A stretch of 38,491 nucleotides of DNA from Gamarada debralockiae (Eukaryota > Ascomycota > Leotiomycetes > Helotiales > Hyphodiscaceae): positions 1-38,491 of the forward strand of contig NXFV01000996.1 of assembly GCA_002803225.1 (NCBI GenBank), given 5' to 3'. This document shows positions 11,571 to 22,785 of the stretch, piece by piece (the stretch's first letter is position 1; the number at the start of each line of letters is the position of its first letter). The notes beneath the pieces were generated by a model. That model made no database searches. It was not told the origin of the DNA and saw only the letters and a program-made list of their open reading frames with translations. The translations under genes were made by a program, and so were the position numbers.

Positions 11571-13137
11571 TTTGTTCTCTGCCTAAAAGATAACCTCCAT
11601 AGAGCAGAGTAAGAGAGAGAGAGGACCGGGAGACTATCGGAGGTCTGGGCGGTACTGTAGCGGAGTGGGTGAAATTGTTAGGAATGTATTATCAGGTACA
11701 AGTAATATGATAGAAAGCGTGGTGGTCAGCTTTACTTTAGGGAATATAAACTTGATGAAGATTTAGGAGTGCATTGTGCGAAAAACTGAAGGCAGCTGAG
11801 ACGGTCAAACAGGGAGAGACTCCCTGCGAAAGAAATCCGCCGTCAGCCACGGGTATACGTATGAGTCCAAACCTCCACTTGAATCCCAAGCGCCACATAA
11901 ACAGAGATGCAGAGATGTCTCTGAATTGATCCATTAGACGCTATCTCGCGTATTTCCCCCTTTGCCAGCAGCATATTCAAAAAAAAGCAACTGGAGACAT
12001 GCTATTTTCCCGTCACTTCCAGGCACGTGATGGAAAGATCCACGATCCCTCAACTCCTTAGAGCTGGAGCGTCAGAAATACTGTTACTGTATAATGATGA
12101 TACTGGAATGTATCACTTTTCGGATTGTTAACAAATAGTTGATTTGAAGGTTGGTTCAAACTATCCGAGACTTCACAAAGTGCAAGTTTCGCCTCACAAG
12201 ATATCCCTTCTCACACCACAGTATGGAACACACTGATGCTCGGGACTTGTGAAAACCTCAGCACAGACAAAAGTCTTGAAAGTATAGAGATAATTGACAC
12301 TCCATTCATTCACAGTCAATCAAAACACACGAATCTGATGTAAGACAGCCATTGCTGTTACCGGAAACCCCTAGGCAAAAGTATCTGGTCGTCCGTCGAC
12401 CTGTCTCGGCACAACCACTGATCGTAGAGACAGACTCTCGGTTTTCACCCACAATCCTTACAAGGCTACACCGCTTCGGACGCCCCATTGCCCCAAGTGC
12501 CTGACGGTCTCGAATATTCGCCCCATGCGAGCTAGGATGACATGAGATGCGTGAGCATTACCTGAAGAAAGGGGGGAAAGAGGAGGTAGTTCAGTTAGAG
12601 AAGTTGCATGAAAATAGAGATGAAATTAGACATTTCCTCTATTGTCCAGTTTTTGAATGCATCGAAGCTCTCGTTCCCGCTTGGAACAGATGCTAGGTCG
12701 ACGACGGATCTGCGGCAACGTGGGGCGCGCGACATTGCAACATTTCCGTGCAGCTTCCGACGCACAAATTTTGCGATGTGCAACAAAAACTTAAGAGACG
12801 TTTTTCTTCTTGCCATATGATTGACCAAAACATGGGACGGCTGGCCGACAAGTATTATGTTACTGTGCAGAGGAAGCACGACTTCGCAAACACTTCCATG
12901 GAGCGAGCGCGCCGGCGGATTGCGATGTGCAACATAACTTGAGATATTTTAATCTTGTTATTTGAGCAAAGATTCTTCAACTGTAAAATCAAATCATTTC
13001 ATCAATAATTAGACTTAAATAATACGCGATCGTCAAAGGTCTCAACAAGAAGGTCTGGCACTCCTCGACAGAACTCCTGTCGCCATCAAAGAACCCAAAG
13101 CTGCTATTTTACTTGGTAACTTGCCATTTAGTCTCGT
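11571..13137. other. Intergenic; one short direct repeat
   Basis: No supported gene. Small ORFs (for example at 12595-12879 on the minus strand) lack any domain signature. A 15-bp string TTGCGATGTGCAACA occurs at 12771-12785 and again at 12920-12934, followed in both cases by a similar ACTT-rich tail. Confidence 0.5.
12771..12934 (+). repeat. Short direct repeat pair, 149 bp apart
   Basis: TTGCGATGTGCAACA is exact at 12771-12785 and 12920-12934, and partial similarity extends about 12 bp downstream (an AACTTRAGA-like tail). No coding or RNA feature explains it. Confidence 0.5.
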
Positions 13138-15248
13138 CTAATGAGCGAATCGGAAATCCAACCTCTTGTTACCTTCATCCGTCGTAGTTGCCAAATATTC
13201 CACTCTCTCATCCTCGGTCATGGCATTCCATTTTGCAGCCCTGGACCTGTTCCTCCAGACGTAGTAAATCTTCGTGAGAATGTACAGCACAATGTTAGTA
13301 ATGCAAAGAGAGACCAAGACACGGTCACCACGCTTGTACCGCGGAGCATCATCTGCTCGGTAGATGTTCGAGGCGATGATCCCGCCTGCCTGGACAAACA
13401 TGTTGTACAAGGCCGCCGAGACAGTCCGTGAACGAACTGCGTTAGAGTTGCGGGAGTTCCATGCCACTTGGATGGGATGCGCTGTCCATTTTAGAAAAGA
13501 CGTATGCAGGTGTGGTGAGGGTGAGCTTACCAGAAGGGTAACTGAGCAGCAAACTCATGATACCGAACGCTTGCCATTTGTTGATCTTTCTGATGTCGAC
13601 TTTGTAGATGTAAACTACGAACGGCAAGGCCCAAACCTGCCCAAATGCGGAAATGAGTGTGAGTTCGCCGAATATTTCCGCGAAATAGGTGAGTAGGAGC
13701 ATGGTGATCATGTGTAAGACAGTGCTCGGGATGACGAGGAGATTGGTCTTGAAAGTGCCGAATCCGAGACCTTTGAGCGTCAAGGTCAGATACTGGTTCG
13801 GTGTCGTCTCTGGGATTTGGAAAAGAAGGCCGATAATGTAAAGGGGCCAGAGATCAAAATCACACATGCTCTTCCAGAGAAGCTTAGGTGTGATTGGTTG
13901 GCGATTGTGCATACTGCTTTTGGTGGGATCTTCTCGAATGACTCGGTTGATAATGATTATTTCCTCGCTGGGATAAATATTAGTCGACTGGTGATCGTTA
14001 GGCAGAATGCAACCCACCGTTCAGTAAACCATCCCTTTTTACCTCTAAACTTGCTGGCTGTCTGGGTCGGGCTTGCTGGCATAAGGATGAACGCAACGAG
14101 GCCTACCACAAGCGTCAGAAGTGCCTGCATCCGTAATCAGCAAAGAGTCCTTAGCTATGGACGAAATTATAAGTCACATACCTCGATAAGAAATAGCCAT
14201 CGCCATCCAGCCTTTCCGCCGACACCTCGAAGATGCAGGAGACCAAATGCCAAAAAGGCAGCGATAATGTCGGAAAGGGACATCGCAGTCCAAAAGAAGC
14301 CCAGGCGTATGGAAAGTTCGTGATGCTTGTAGAAGTACGAGAGATACAAGATGATCTATATATTCGATTGGTAAATGAATGACATGTTGACGGATTTGAA
14401 CAACTCACATCGGGAATGAATCCACCTTGAATGATGCCAAGTAGGGCTCTGCAGGCCAAGAAACTTTTACGTCCACTCAACCAAAACTGACCGCCAGCAA
14501 CAATTGACCAGAGTACCATCTGGGCGGGGATCCATCGATCGGGTCCAATCCATTTGGAGACAAGCTGAGAAGGCAGTTCAGCACACAAGAACGCAAGTTT
14601 GAAAACAGTGTTTCCGAGGTTGTAGTCTGAATGTGTCCGTCAGTTAGAATATTTGTAATGTGTAAAAATATGCTTACCATTCGTGGTCATATGGAGGTCT
14701 TTCAGGAAGTTGTCGGTTACAGCTTGGTTGATGTTCGCACGATCGAGCTCCAGGGCCATGAACATGATACAAGCCCAAACCTGAATTGAATATCAGTCTC
14801 AGGTCCTTAAATTGAATGAAACATTAAAGGGGTACAATTGAGTGGCAGGCGTGCTGACCATAATACGGATGTCAATCTTCCGGATCAACTTGTTCTCCTC
14901 TTCCCAAGTCCACCGAGCTGAAGGGTCGAATCGATGGATATTCTCCCAAGTAGCGGGAGGTTGGTATTCTTTGGCCGTGTCAGGATCATCGAACACTGAA
15001 GGCTGAGTGGCAATGGCGTTGGGATCGTAGGTCTTTCCACGTTGGAACCAGAACCGCTTCTCCTCCGCGGGAACTCCAAGAGGGCCTGCCACTTCATAGA
15101 TTTGATTGGTCCTGACTCGTGTGGCCTTATCGCCCTTGTCATCCCCAAGGTCGTCAGAAGAGCCGTTTGAAGAGCTTAGAGTAGTAGGTTCCACGACCCC
15201 TCCCGTGGGGGCCCGAAGGTTGACTTCTTTTGCAAGAGCTGTAGACAT
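13138..15248 (-). CDS. Dal5/Soa1-type anion:cation symporter (MFS), seven exons
   Basis: Plasma-membrane permease of the allantoate/anion:cation symporter family; relatives import allantoate, nicotinate, pantothenate or, for yeast Soa1, sulfonates and inorganic sulfur anions. Exons (high to low): 15248-14859, 14780-14678, 14626-14409, 14355-14182, 14124-14018, 13967-13531, 13481-13138, giving 590 residues. The six introns are 49-78 bp with GT-AG ends and matching phases. Family marks are [20 protein letters not shown] then [11 protein letters not shown] at helix 1, [15 protein letters not shown] in helix 4, GWRWLFLIE in helix 6, [19 protein letters not shown] in the central loop and [15 protein letters not shown] near the end. 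The last matches the usual NxxGxxxxxIYxxxDAPxYxxG region. It diverges from the dioxygenase at 17240, which suggests a sulfonate substrate; that is inference. The gene appears intact. Confidence 0.93.
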
Positions 15249-15604
15249 AATTGTGATCCCGTATTTCTGATTCCGGTCGAGTTCGATGCTGAGTTTAGCA
15301 GTTCATGGTGGGAAGTTGGCATCGAAGGCTCTCACAAGGTATTTATAACCGTACAAAGGAAATCATGTAAACCCACTTCCACGGTTCTGGACTGTACCTA
15401 ACGGAGCACGAAAACTGACAGGTGCGGAGGAGCTGGGAACAGACGCGATCGATGGCTGATATTCCATCAACTTGATACAAATCCACTAATGTCACTGTCG
15501 TAGTGGGAATGCAGTATCAGAGTATATATTGGGAAGCGCCACTGGGAAACATTCGACAGTGCATGACCGGAAAAAATATCATATTCTGGCCGGCAAAGTT
15601 CGCA

Positions 15605-15627
15605 TCGTTCAATTCAATTGGACGATT
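15605..15627 (+). repeat. Dispersed 23-bp imperfect palindrome, copy 1
   Basis: Arms TCGTTCAA and TTGGACGA surround a short spacer, followed by TT. The same layout and length recur at 20919-20941 and 36065-36087, with a weaker copy at 18212-18234. Confidence 0.5.
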
Positions 15628-17040
15628 GCGTGATAACTATGGCCATCATGGCCCAGAATTGCGCCGACTAATCGGAACATCACTTTTGATGTAGGAACGG
15701 AACATTGTTTGTTGTATTCGCCAAGGGTATCGCGACTTCAGCGGATGCGTTCGCGTCATCGAACGAGCGTAAAGGCTGTACATCAGCGTTTTTGGGCGCG
15801 TGGGTAAATAATTTGGCGCATCGTTTTCGAAATCCTGCTGGGAGGTAGGCCAATTGCAGTTCGGAACTTGGGATATAGATATTTCTAACGGAATCAGCGC
15901 CTGTGGCAAGAACATTCTTGATACATACTAGCACGCAATGCCTCGGGCTCGCGGACGAAGCGACTTTCAAAGCCCGAAGGCCAAAAATAAGGAAATATAT
16001 GATGGTTGTAATCAAATCTGAGCCATGAGCCCAATCTGTGAATATCTCCGTGACGCCTTCTGATGGTAAATGCCCAATAACTGGCTATGTGATCGAAGAG
16101 ATTCGCAGTCGGAGGCTTCGTCGATATTGAACGGCATTTGACGAGCTTTAATGCAGACTGAACGGAGCGGCCGCCGGCCAAATAATACTGTTTGACTCAT
16201 ATTCTTACCCGGTAGTAAATCGATACAACCAGTGACCGTGTGAGGTCTGGCCATGGAAGGGGTTCAGACTCTGGGTCTACAGAGTGGAGGCTCCTTGCTG
16301 GATGTTACGAGTAGTTGTCTCGAGATCCGCGAGGCCAGAATTCTAGGCTCTAACTCCCGTGTTGATCAGGAAGCATATTTTATTCAAGTGCGATTATTCA
16401 AGCGTTGGGTGGTGTCGATGGAGGTCGTCTGCATGAAGTCGAAAGTGTTCCGCGCAAAATGTGGAGCTTCACAGCCCACCCCTGCTGTTGTACTGGAGTG
16501 ACACCTTGAACCCCACTGAGCCTTGCTTATTTAGTTACTAAAGTCACCCAAAGGTGCTTTTCTCACACCTGCCTATGGAACCTTTCCTAGCAAAGGTAAA
16601 CGTCGCTTCCCTCATCAACTGCATCACCTTCATGAAAATCACATCCGCAACATCCTTCATCCATCAAGTAGGGTAAGAACTTTACCAATTTCTTTTATTA
16701 CTTGCGAGCACTGTGATAGGCTCGATAAGACCTTATCAATCGTCCAAATATCTGTCGCCTATTGCGATTTGTCGGCGCTCGCACGTCACTTGCGTTGAAG
16801 ATGGTGAATATATGCATCTCAAGATACCCCTTTCATATTCTGCGATGTGGTTCGATTTCTACCTCCACATTATTTCACCAGGCACAGTAATCGCCCAAGC
16901 CAAGGCCCTTGGGGAACCATTAGCCGAGCCGTCTTTTCATCATTCATTAATTGATTTGCGTTTTACGGGGTCTTTGTCTGTGGGGTTTCCAAAAAGCCGG
17001 TGATAAAGGATTACCTCCGAATTCTGCACTCGAAATGCCT

Positions 17041-17050
17041 ATGGTGTCAT
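17041..17050 (+). promoter_or_regulatory. CYS3/MetR-type sulfur-regulator site (exact consensus)
   Basis: ATGGTGTCAT fits ATGRYRYCAT, the published binding consensus of the bZIP sulfur regulator CYS3 of Neurospora (MetR in Aspergillus). It lies 190 bp upstream of the dioxygenase start, a normal distance. Binding is inferred. Confidence 0.6.
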
Positions 17051-17059
17051 ATTGACATT

Positions 17060-17069
17060 GTGATACCAT
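17060..17069 (-). promoter_or_regulatory. CYS3/MetR-like site, nine of ten matches
   Basis: The minus strand reads ATGGTATCAC, one mismatch from ATGRYRYCAT at the final base. It sits 10 bp from the exact site, so the two could bind dimers side by side. Confidence 0.45.
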
Positions 17070-17097
17070 CTCTAAAGTCACGAGGGCGGGATCGCCG

Positions 17098-17107
17098 ATG
17101 ATGACAT
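17098..17107 (+). promoter_or_regulatory. CYS3/MetR-like site, nine of ten matches
   Basis: ATGATGACAT differs from ATGRYRYCAT only at position 7. It is the third match within 67 bp and lies about 130 bp upstream of the dioxygenase start. Confidence 0.4.
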
Positions 17108-17239
17108 GCGCGCGCCATTTCCCCTACTTATGGAGGGGCAATTCTCGATATTTCTTGTTTTTTACCCTCTATCAATCGCTCAATTGCTACCAACTTCTCA
17201 ATCCATTGAAATCACAAAACATTTGCAGAACAATTGACA

Positions 17240-18705
17240 ATGGCTCCATCGGTTACAGAGACAGTGTCTGAAGCAGCGGATCAGATTCAGGACAAGATCG
17301 CACCTGTCTCCTTAGACTCCAAAACCAGCGAAGTGAAGCCTGAAGATGGACCCGCTCCAGCTGTGCAGGCGCCTTCAGTCAAAAGCCAGCACAAAGAACC
17401 TCTTAAGCTCAGTGGGGCTCTTGACCACTTCGAGTCCTTCGACGTGACCCCCACGATTGGCCGAGAATTCATCGGCATCAATCTCGCCAAATGGCTTGAG
17501 GCACCAAACTCGGATGAGCTGATCCGCGACCTTGCAATCACCAGTAAGCGTCTGCTCTTCCAAACCCCCAAATAACCCCTAACATACCATGCAGTCTCGC
17601 AGCGCGGCGTTGTCTTCTTCCGCAAACAAGACGATGTAACGAACGATCTCCAAAAGGAGCTCGTCCAGCGACTCGGTGAACACTCTGGCAAACCCTCAAC
17701 TTCCAAACTCCACATTCACCCCGTTTCCAACTCCGGCCGTGAATTTGGGGGCAAAGACGATGAAATCAGCGTTATTTCTTCCGAGCAAGCGAAGAAGATC
17801 TACCGCGATAGGCTGCTTTTCCAGTCAGAGAAGAAGCAGAGCGGGAAGGAGGGATGGCATTCGGATATCACATTTGAGCCGATTCCGAGTGATTATGCAC
17901 TTCTGAGGTTGACACAGTTGCCCAAGACCGGTGGTGGTGAGTAGCTCTAATTCCTCAATTGCTCTCCGCGATTCTTGCTTATAATCAATGTAGATACGCT
18001 CTGGGCATCCGGCTACGAAGTCTACGACCGTCTCTCCACCCCCTACCAAAAATTCCTCGAGTCACTAACAGCAACGTATGCGCAACCACGCTTCAACGAG
18101 GCCGCCGAAAAGAACGGTTTCAAGATCTACTCCGAGCCGCGCGGCGCCCCCGAAAACGTTGGTGAAGGTTCGTATTCTCCGAGTTCGATTCCAGACCTTA
18201 CCCACTACCAATTGTTCATGTTCTTTGAACGATTTCGCTTTTATTCCCTCGCATCACTTCGGCGATTATTCAGCCTATGCTCCTTTTCACATACTCTCTT
18301 CCTAGAAAAAGTAGTGCTGACTTGAAACTCCTTCCAGTACTCGAAGCCATCCATCCTGTAATCCGCACCAACCCAGTTACCGGGTGGAAATCGGTCTTTG
18401 CGCTCGGCCACCATGTTCAACACATCAATGGCCTGACGGAGGGGGAATCTAAAAGCTTGCTGGATTGGTTTGTGAGGCTGGTGGTCGACAATCACGATTT
18501 ACAGGTCAGGCATAGGTGGCAGAACGTAAACGATCTAGCAATTTGGGATAATAGGTCTGTGTACCATGCCGCAACGCCGGATTATCTCGATCAAGGGCTT
18601 GGTGAGAGGACCGGGCAGAGGGCGGTGAGTCTTGGGGAGAGGCCGTATTTGGATCCGAAGAGTACCAGTAGGAGGGAAGCGTTGGCTGCCCAGGGTGCGG
18701 CGTGA
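17240..18705 (+). CDS. TauD/TfdA-type 2-oxoglutarate dioxygenase (Jlp1-like), four exons
   Basis: Predicted cytosolic Fe(II)/2-oxoglutarate-dependent dioxygenase that hydroxylates a sulfonate such as taurine next to the sulfonate group, so that sulfite is released for sulfur assimilation. Exons 17240-17543, 17595-17936, 17994-18167 and 18338-18705 give 395 residues; phases agree at all joins. The iron-binding HxD is in GWHSDITFEP (exon 2), and the distal histidine is in NRSVYHAATPDY (exon 4). Downstream arginines (for example in LGERPYLDP) can supply the 2-oxoglutarate contact. LRLTQLPKTGGDTLWAS and YEVYDRLS are typical of the family. A hydrophilic lead of about 50 residues precedes the domain. 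Introns 1 and 2 are 51 and 57 bp, but intron 3 is 170 bp and carries a copy of the dispersed palindrome. An upstream TTG in frame is not needed; the ATG at 17240 is used. Upstream CYS3-like sites suggest induction by sulfur starvation. Confidence 0.93.
18212..18234 (+). repeat. Dispersed palindrome, weak copy inside an intron
   Basis: TTGTTCA and TTGAACGA arms with the same overall length as the other copies; the spacer differs. It lies in the unusually long intron 3 (18168-18337) of the dioxygenase gene. It may be a chance match. Confidence 0.3.
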
Positions 18706-21676
18706 GGATCCTAGATAGCTACCAGGTATCTCAGACGCATTTATCAATACTGTCAATGCAAAGCTTTGAACTGAAACCCAGAACAAGTGTTAATTCAACC
18801 TATTCACGTGTGTTTGGACCATGTCCGTTGAATTGTGAGCCACTTGTACATAGGTACCGACGCTCTTGATTCGCGCACTACTATGATATGGGGATGACGC
18901 GGTAGTAGAGTGCCAAGGACCAAATAATTGGTAAAGCTTAAATTACTTCTGGTCTCCTCACATGGTCATTGGTTCGGCAACTCTTGCTTCCCTTCCTAAA
19001 TCCCCACACAGCGCCCTGTCGATCACGGGTCACAGCATATGTTGTATTTTGTTTATGCCAGGGGAGTGGAACATTGTCGTATATTGAATACCACATTATC
19101 TCGCTAATCGTCGATCTTGGGGCCGCCTTTGACTTCTGAGCAAGGAGCCGCATATACTGCGGAATATCTGCTGCCCAAATTCCTGGATGTTGAAGTACAA
19201 AGTACAGGCATCGTCAAGGATTACGTAATATTAGATAAAATGCTTTTTAGTTTTGGATATTGTAAGCACACTAATAGAAGCCGTGTATGCATGTTATGAT
19301 AAGAGATCAATCACACTTTGCAGTATCACGTTACCATCGCCGTGGTTGTGAAATTGTTGCTACACTAAACACCGAAAGAAGATTTGGTATTTGCAGGTCA
19401 TGACCGACAGGAAATTCGATCATGGTCCCTCGAGTACGAATATTTGATATGGAGTGATCAAATCACAGAATAGGCGACCTAGTTCTCTCCCGTCCTGACC
19501 AAAGATAAATAGGACAGCAGCGGCCACTTTGCTAGCGATCAGCCACCTGTAAACAACTCAGTATTCGAATCGCTATTAATCCTCGCAGCAATAGTCCACA
19601 TCAGTCATCCAGGTATGACCTCCCTTCGTTAACTCTCTTTCAGTTCAAGACTTTCCTGGGCTGAGCTAACTGGCATTGACAACGTAGTCAGAGGTTTTGA
19701 ATCGTGATACAACCTCTGTCTCTCACTGTGCGGACAGCCGCGGTAAGCTACTGACCTCTTGATTTGATACTAGAAAAGAAAACTTGTACTCAGAGCTAAT
19801 CATGCTCTCGTAGGAAAGTGCCACCCTGATGACCCTGAAAAACTCTGTTGCGAAGGCTTCCATTGTCAGAGATTCGAGGAGAGACAGAGAGTTTTTCGCG
19901 CGTGCGTTGGAAATGGTCCTAGATGTATATGTAAATCACAAAAGACTAGCTGGTGGAGTAATGCAAATATGCCGACAGTCTCGAAGTCTTCGATCCTTTT
20001 TCTGTGAAAGCTGCATTCACATTCATGGTGCTGCTAGTCATTCGGGCACAAGTGCAGAGTACAACCGTAACAGTCAATGATTATCTTCAAAGTGTCTTAC
20101 CCTGTATACTCATATTTTACTTAAATAGCACACCCCTATATGTCCTTAGGCTCTTTGCCTTTGTGGCCGCATCCCAGAAATGTACTTCGAATAAAGCCAC
20201 TGCCTGCGAGTACGGTGTAAGAGCCGAGATTTCTCCTGAAATACGCGAGCGCACCAAAAAAAAAAAAATTACGACACCGAAAATACTTCAACGAAAAATC
20301 TCCGCAAGAAACAAAGAAAGTGAACTTCAGGAGACCCTAAAGCAAAGAAAGGTTCAGCCCGATGTCGAGTGCTTACAACCTTTGTTGTCGTAGATTAATT
20401 ATTAGTTGCAAATTGATCTTTATGGTCTTGTCGTGATCGTAGGCGGGACCAAATCCCCTCCAGCCCACAGTTTTGATGGACCAAGTTTCTTTGGCCCCCG
20501 CTCTGTTTATTGATGCAAAATCTCTTATTCGAATAGATACAACTACTACTGTAGCGAGAGTGCAAAACTGACAGCAGGCGCTTCGACCACTGTCGCGGTC
20601 TCGCTTAGTTGCTGACCGGCGAAAATTCGTGGTGTTACTCATCTTTTAGTCCTTGGGCAATTCGAACACGGTGGTTCATGTTGGTAGCAAGAATATCATT
20701 TTGCGATTAAGGATTTCTTTGGACTATCTTCCATGCAGTTCAATTGATAATCGACAGGTGATGTGCTCACGAAGCTAACTTGTTATATCGACTCGGGGCT
20801 AGATGGCCATTATCATTGCGAGAAATGAAGCTGTGGCAAGGCAGAGCATGGTTCCTTGCCTGTACTTAATAATAAAACCCATATGGAAACCGCCACTTCA
20901 GACGATTTGAAGCTTAAAATGTTCAACTCAATTGAACGATCTGTATTCTGAATGCGCACTCGGTTTGAACGATTGATATTTGGATTTTGGGTGCTGAAGC
21001 CTAAGATCTCAATCACTCGATTGCTTTGAACGACTGGGATTGGGATTTCAGATTCTAGTATTTATTTGAAATGTACTTGTACATATAAAGGTATGACCTC
21101 ACAATGACAAGGGCACAAGCTCAAAGAGAAACTCCATCTATCCCTTTCCACTAGAATTTATTGTACGGGTTCTATGAATTCGAGAATATCTCACAAGGCT
21201 CAAGAGCTATATTGTGAAACTACTTTTCATCCAGTTATTTACTGCTATGGAGTAGGGAGAGACTGGTGGTATGTAGTTTCATTTCTTGCTATGATCGTAG
21301 CTTCGTTGACTTCCTAATAAAGTGACTTCCCCGCCATCAACACAGCCAAGACACCCATACAAAGCTACCCGCATCTCTCACAAAGTGTAAGCCAATCTCA
21401 ATGTGTATATATAGCACCCCTTTAGCTCAGTCCAACAAGTATACTGCAACACGCTCTCCGTGACAAACCACTCTCAGCCTCGCTGGCAAAGGTTGTCCAT
21501 GGTGTTAGGATAGAAATAGAATGCTGATCTCTCTGGTACTATTTCTCAGCTATCAGTATGATTAATACCCGCTGGATGAGTTGCAGGCTTACGGTTCTGA
21601 AATGTTGGCCTCTTCTGTACTTTCTCATCCACCACCGACGATGGCACGGACGCCTAGGTACTGAACTATCGATCCA
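18706..21676. other. 3-kb gene-poor stretch
   Basis: No convincing gene. A frame at about 20004-20393 begins with a hydrophobic run (FTFMVLLVIRAQV) that looks like a signal peptide, but it starts with GTG. It then passes through a poly-A tract near 20258 into low-complexity charged sequence, so I do not call it. A cluster of TTGAACGA-type strings at 20919-21050 belongs to the dispersed repeat. Confidence 0.5.
20919..21050 (+). repeat. Dispersed palindrome copy 2 with extra half sites
   Basis: The 23-bp palindrome is at 20919-20941 (arms GTTCAA and TTGAACGA). Further TTTGAACGAY half sites start near 20964 and 21025. The flank AATCACTC-GATT..TTTGAACGAC at about 21010-21035 resembles the flank of the copy near 36040, so the conserved unit is larger than the palindrome. 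Confidence 0.5.
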
Positions 21677-22450
21677 TCACAACCTGCTACCATGGCCTAT
21701 CCTCGCACACTGGAGGTCAGGTTCCTTCCAGCCTGGTAGCTTCTTCTTTATGTCGCTGAAGCAAATCCTTGTACCATTCAGTGGGCACCCAAACCGCACG
21801 CTATTCCGACAAACATCGAGCAGCTCTAATACTCTTTCACCCACGTAATCCTCGTCAACAGCACCATCGGACATACAGTCCGGTTCCAAGCCAGGGTAAT
21901 CACGTAGAATCCAAAATGGTGGCATAAGACTCATTATCTTTAGCCCACCAAAGTGACCCACTATGGGTATTTGCTAGCGTCCGAAGCACATAAGAAACTG
22001 GGGTACTCGTTAAACTCATCGTAGCTTATGGCTAAATGTTTCACTTTTCCAAGCGCCTCTGGTACCAAGAGTTTGCTGAAGTCACCTTCGTCATTCTTCT
22101 CCATCAACTTGGCCATGGCCTCACGATCGAAGTTCAAATACAGGATGTCCGTCTCGAAATTGGCATAAAGGATGGATGGAAACCATAAACGAGCTCTTCA
22201 ATGGATAATTATTCGAAAGCATTATCGTTCTTGCGTTCAGAACATGGTTGGAAGCACGGCTAGTATATTTCGAGGAGGAATTGTCTTGATTCGCGGCAGA
22301 CTTCGAGTTCGGCGATACGTCTTCGAGGGAGGATGCGGGGCTTCCAGTCGACGACTGCGCACCAGATCTTGCAGTTCGGCGGGGAGTCTCAGAAAGAGCT
22401 CGAACGCTCCTCAGTTTTTGTAGTAGGATCGAGTCCGCATGGCTGGTCAC
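21677..22450 (-). pseudogene. 2EXR-domain protein, broken
   Basis: 2EXR is a fungal domain of unknown function named for two EXR motifs. The minus strand shows FELFLRLPAEL near 22400, then in a second frame KIWCAVVDWKPRILPRRR near 22340 and ELEVCRESRQFLLEIY near 22285. This is the normal motif order. A third frame gives YANFETDILYLNFDREAMAK from about 22165, and after a TAG near 21961 HFGGLKIMSLMPPFWILRDY continues to a stop at 21677. At least two frameshifts and one stop separate these blocks, so the gene is dead. The start is not identified. Confidence 0.72.
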
Positions 22451-22785
22451 GTGGGTTGACTTGCGACCGTTGTTGTGAGTTGTACTTCGAAGGGCAGAGA
22501 GGTTGAGGAGAAAGAGAGCAAATGGAAGGTTAACGCGGTGCTTGAGGAAGTCGCTAAACGCGGATCAAAAGCGCTACACGTGACCTTTGAATTTTGAAAG
22601 TCTCTGAACCTTTAGTTCTCCCCAACAGCCTAGAAGCCTGGATATAATAACAAGCCAATTCTACTTGAGTAACATTAAAAGAGAAGGATTGATATAGCCC
22701 CAAAAGAAGTTCTTCAAACCTAGATCACGTGTAGACAGGATCGGCACTCGCACTGGACACTCCATCTTCTCAAATTCGAGCGTAT
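22451..22785. other. Intergenic promoter space of the 22786 gene
   Basis: Contains CACGTG at 22446-22455 and CACGTG near 22726, E-box-like strings that are potential bHLH/Cbf1-type sites. No gene is seen here. Confidence 0.35.

Larger units (their letters stand above)
15249..17239. other. Divergent 2-kb promoter region between permease and dioxygenase
   Basis: ORFs here (for example 15680-16015 minus and 16253-16501 plus) have no family signature and are probably spurious. The segment nearest the dioxygenase contains a cluster of CYS3/MetR-like sites, annotated separately. Nothing comparable was found within 400 bp of the permease start. One copy of the dispersed palindrome lies at 15605-15627, and a related half-site string (ATCGTCCAAAT) lies near 16738. 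Confidence 0.55.

Noticed and set aside
15680..16181. Minus-strand ORFs in the divergent promoter
   Set aside because: No domain signature; two overlapping frames of similar length indicate chance openness.
20004..20393. Small secreted protein
   Set aside because: The frame starts with GTG, runs through a poly-A tract and turns into low-complexity sequence; no splice model improves it.
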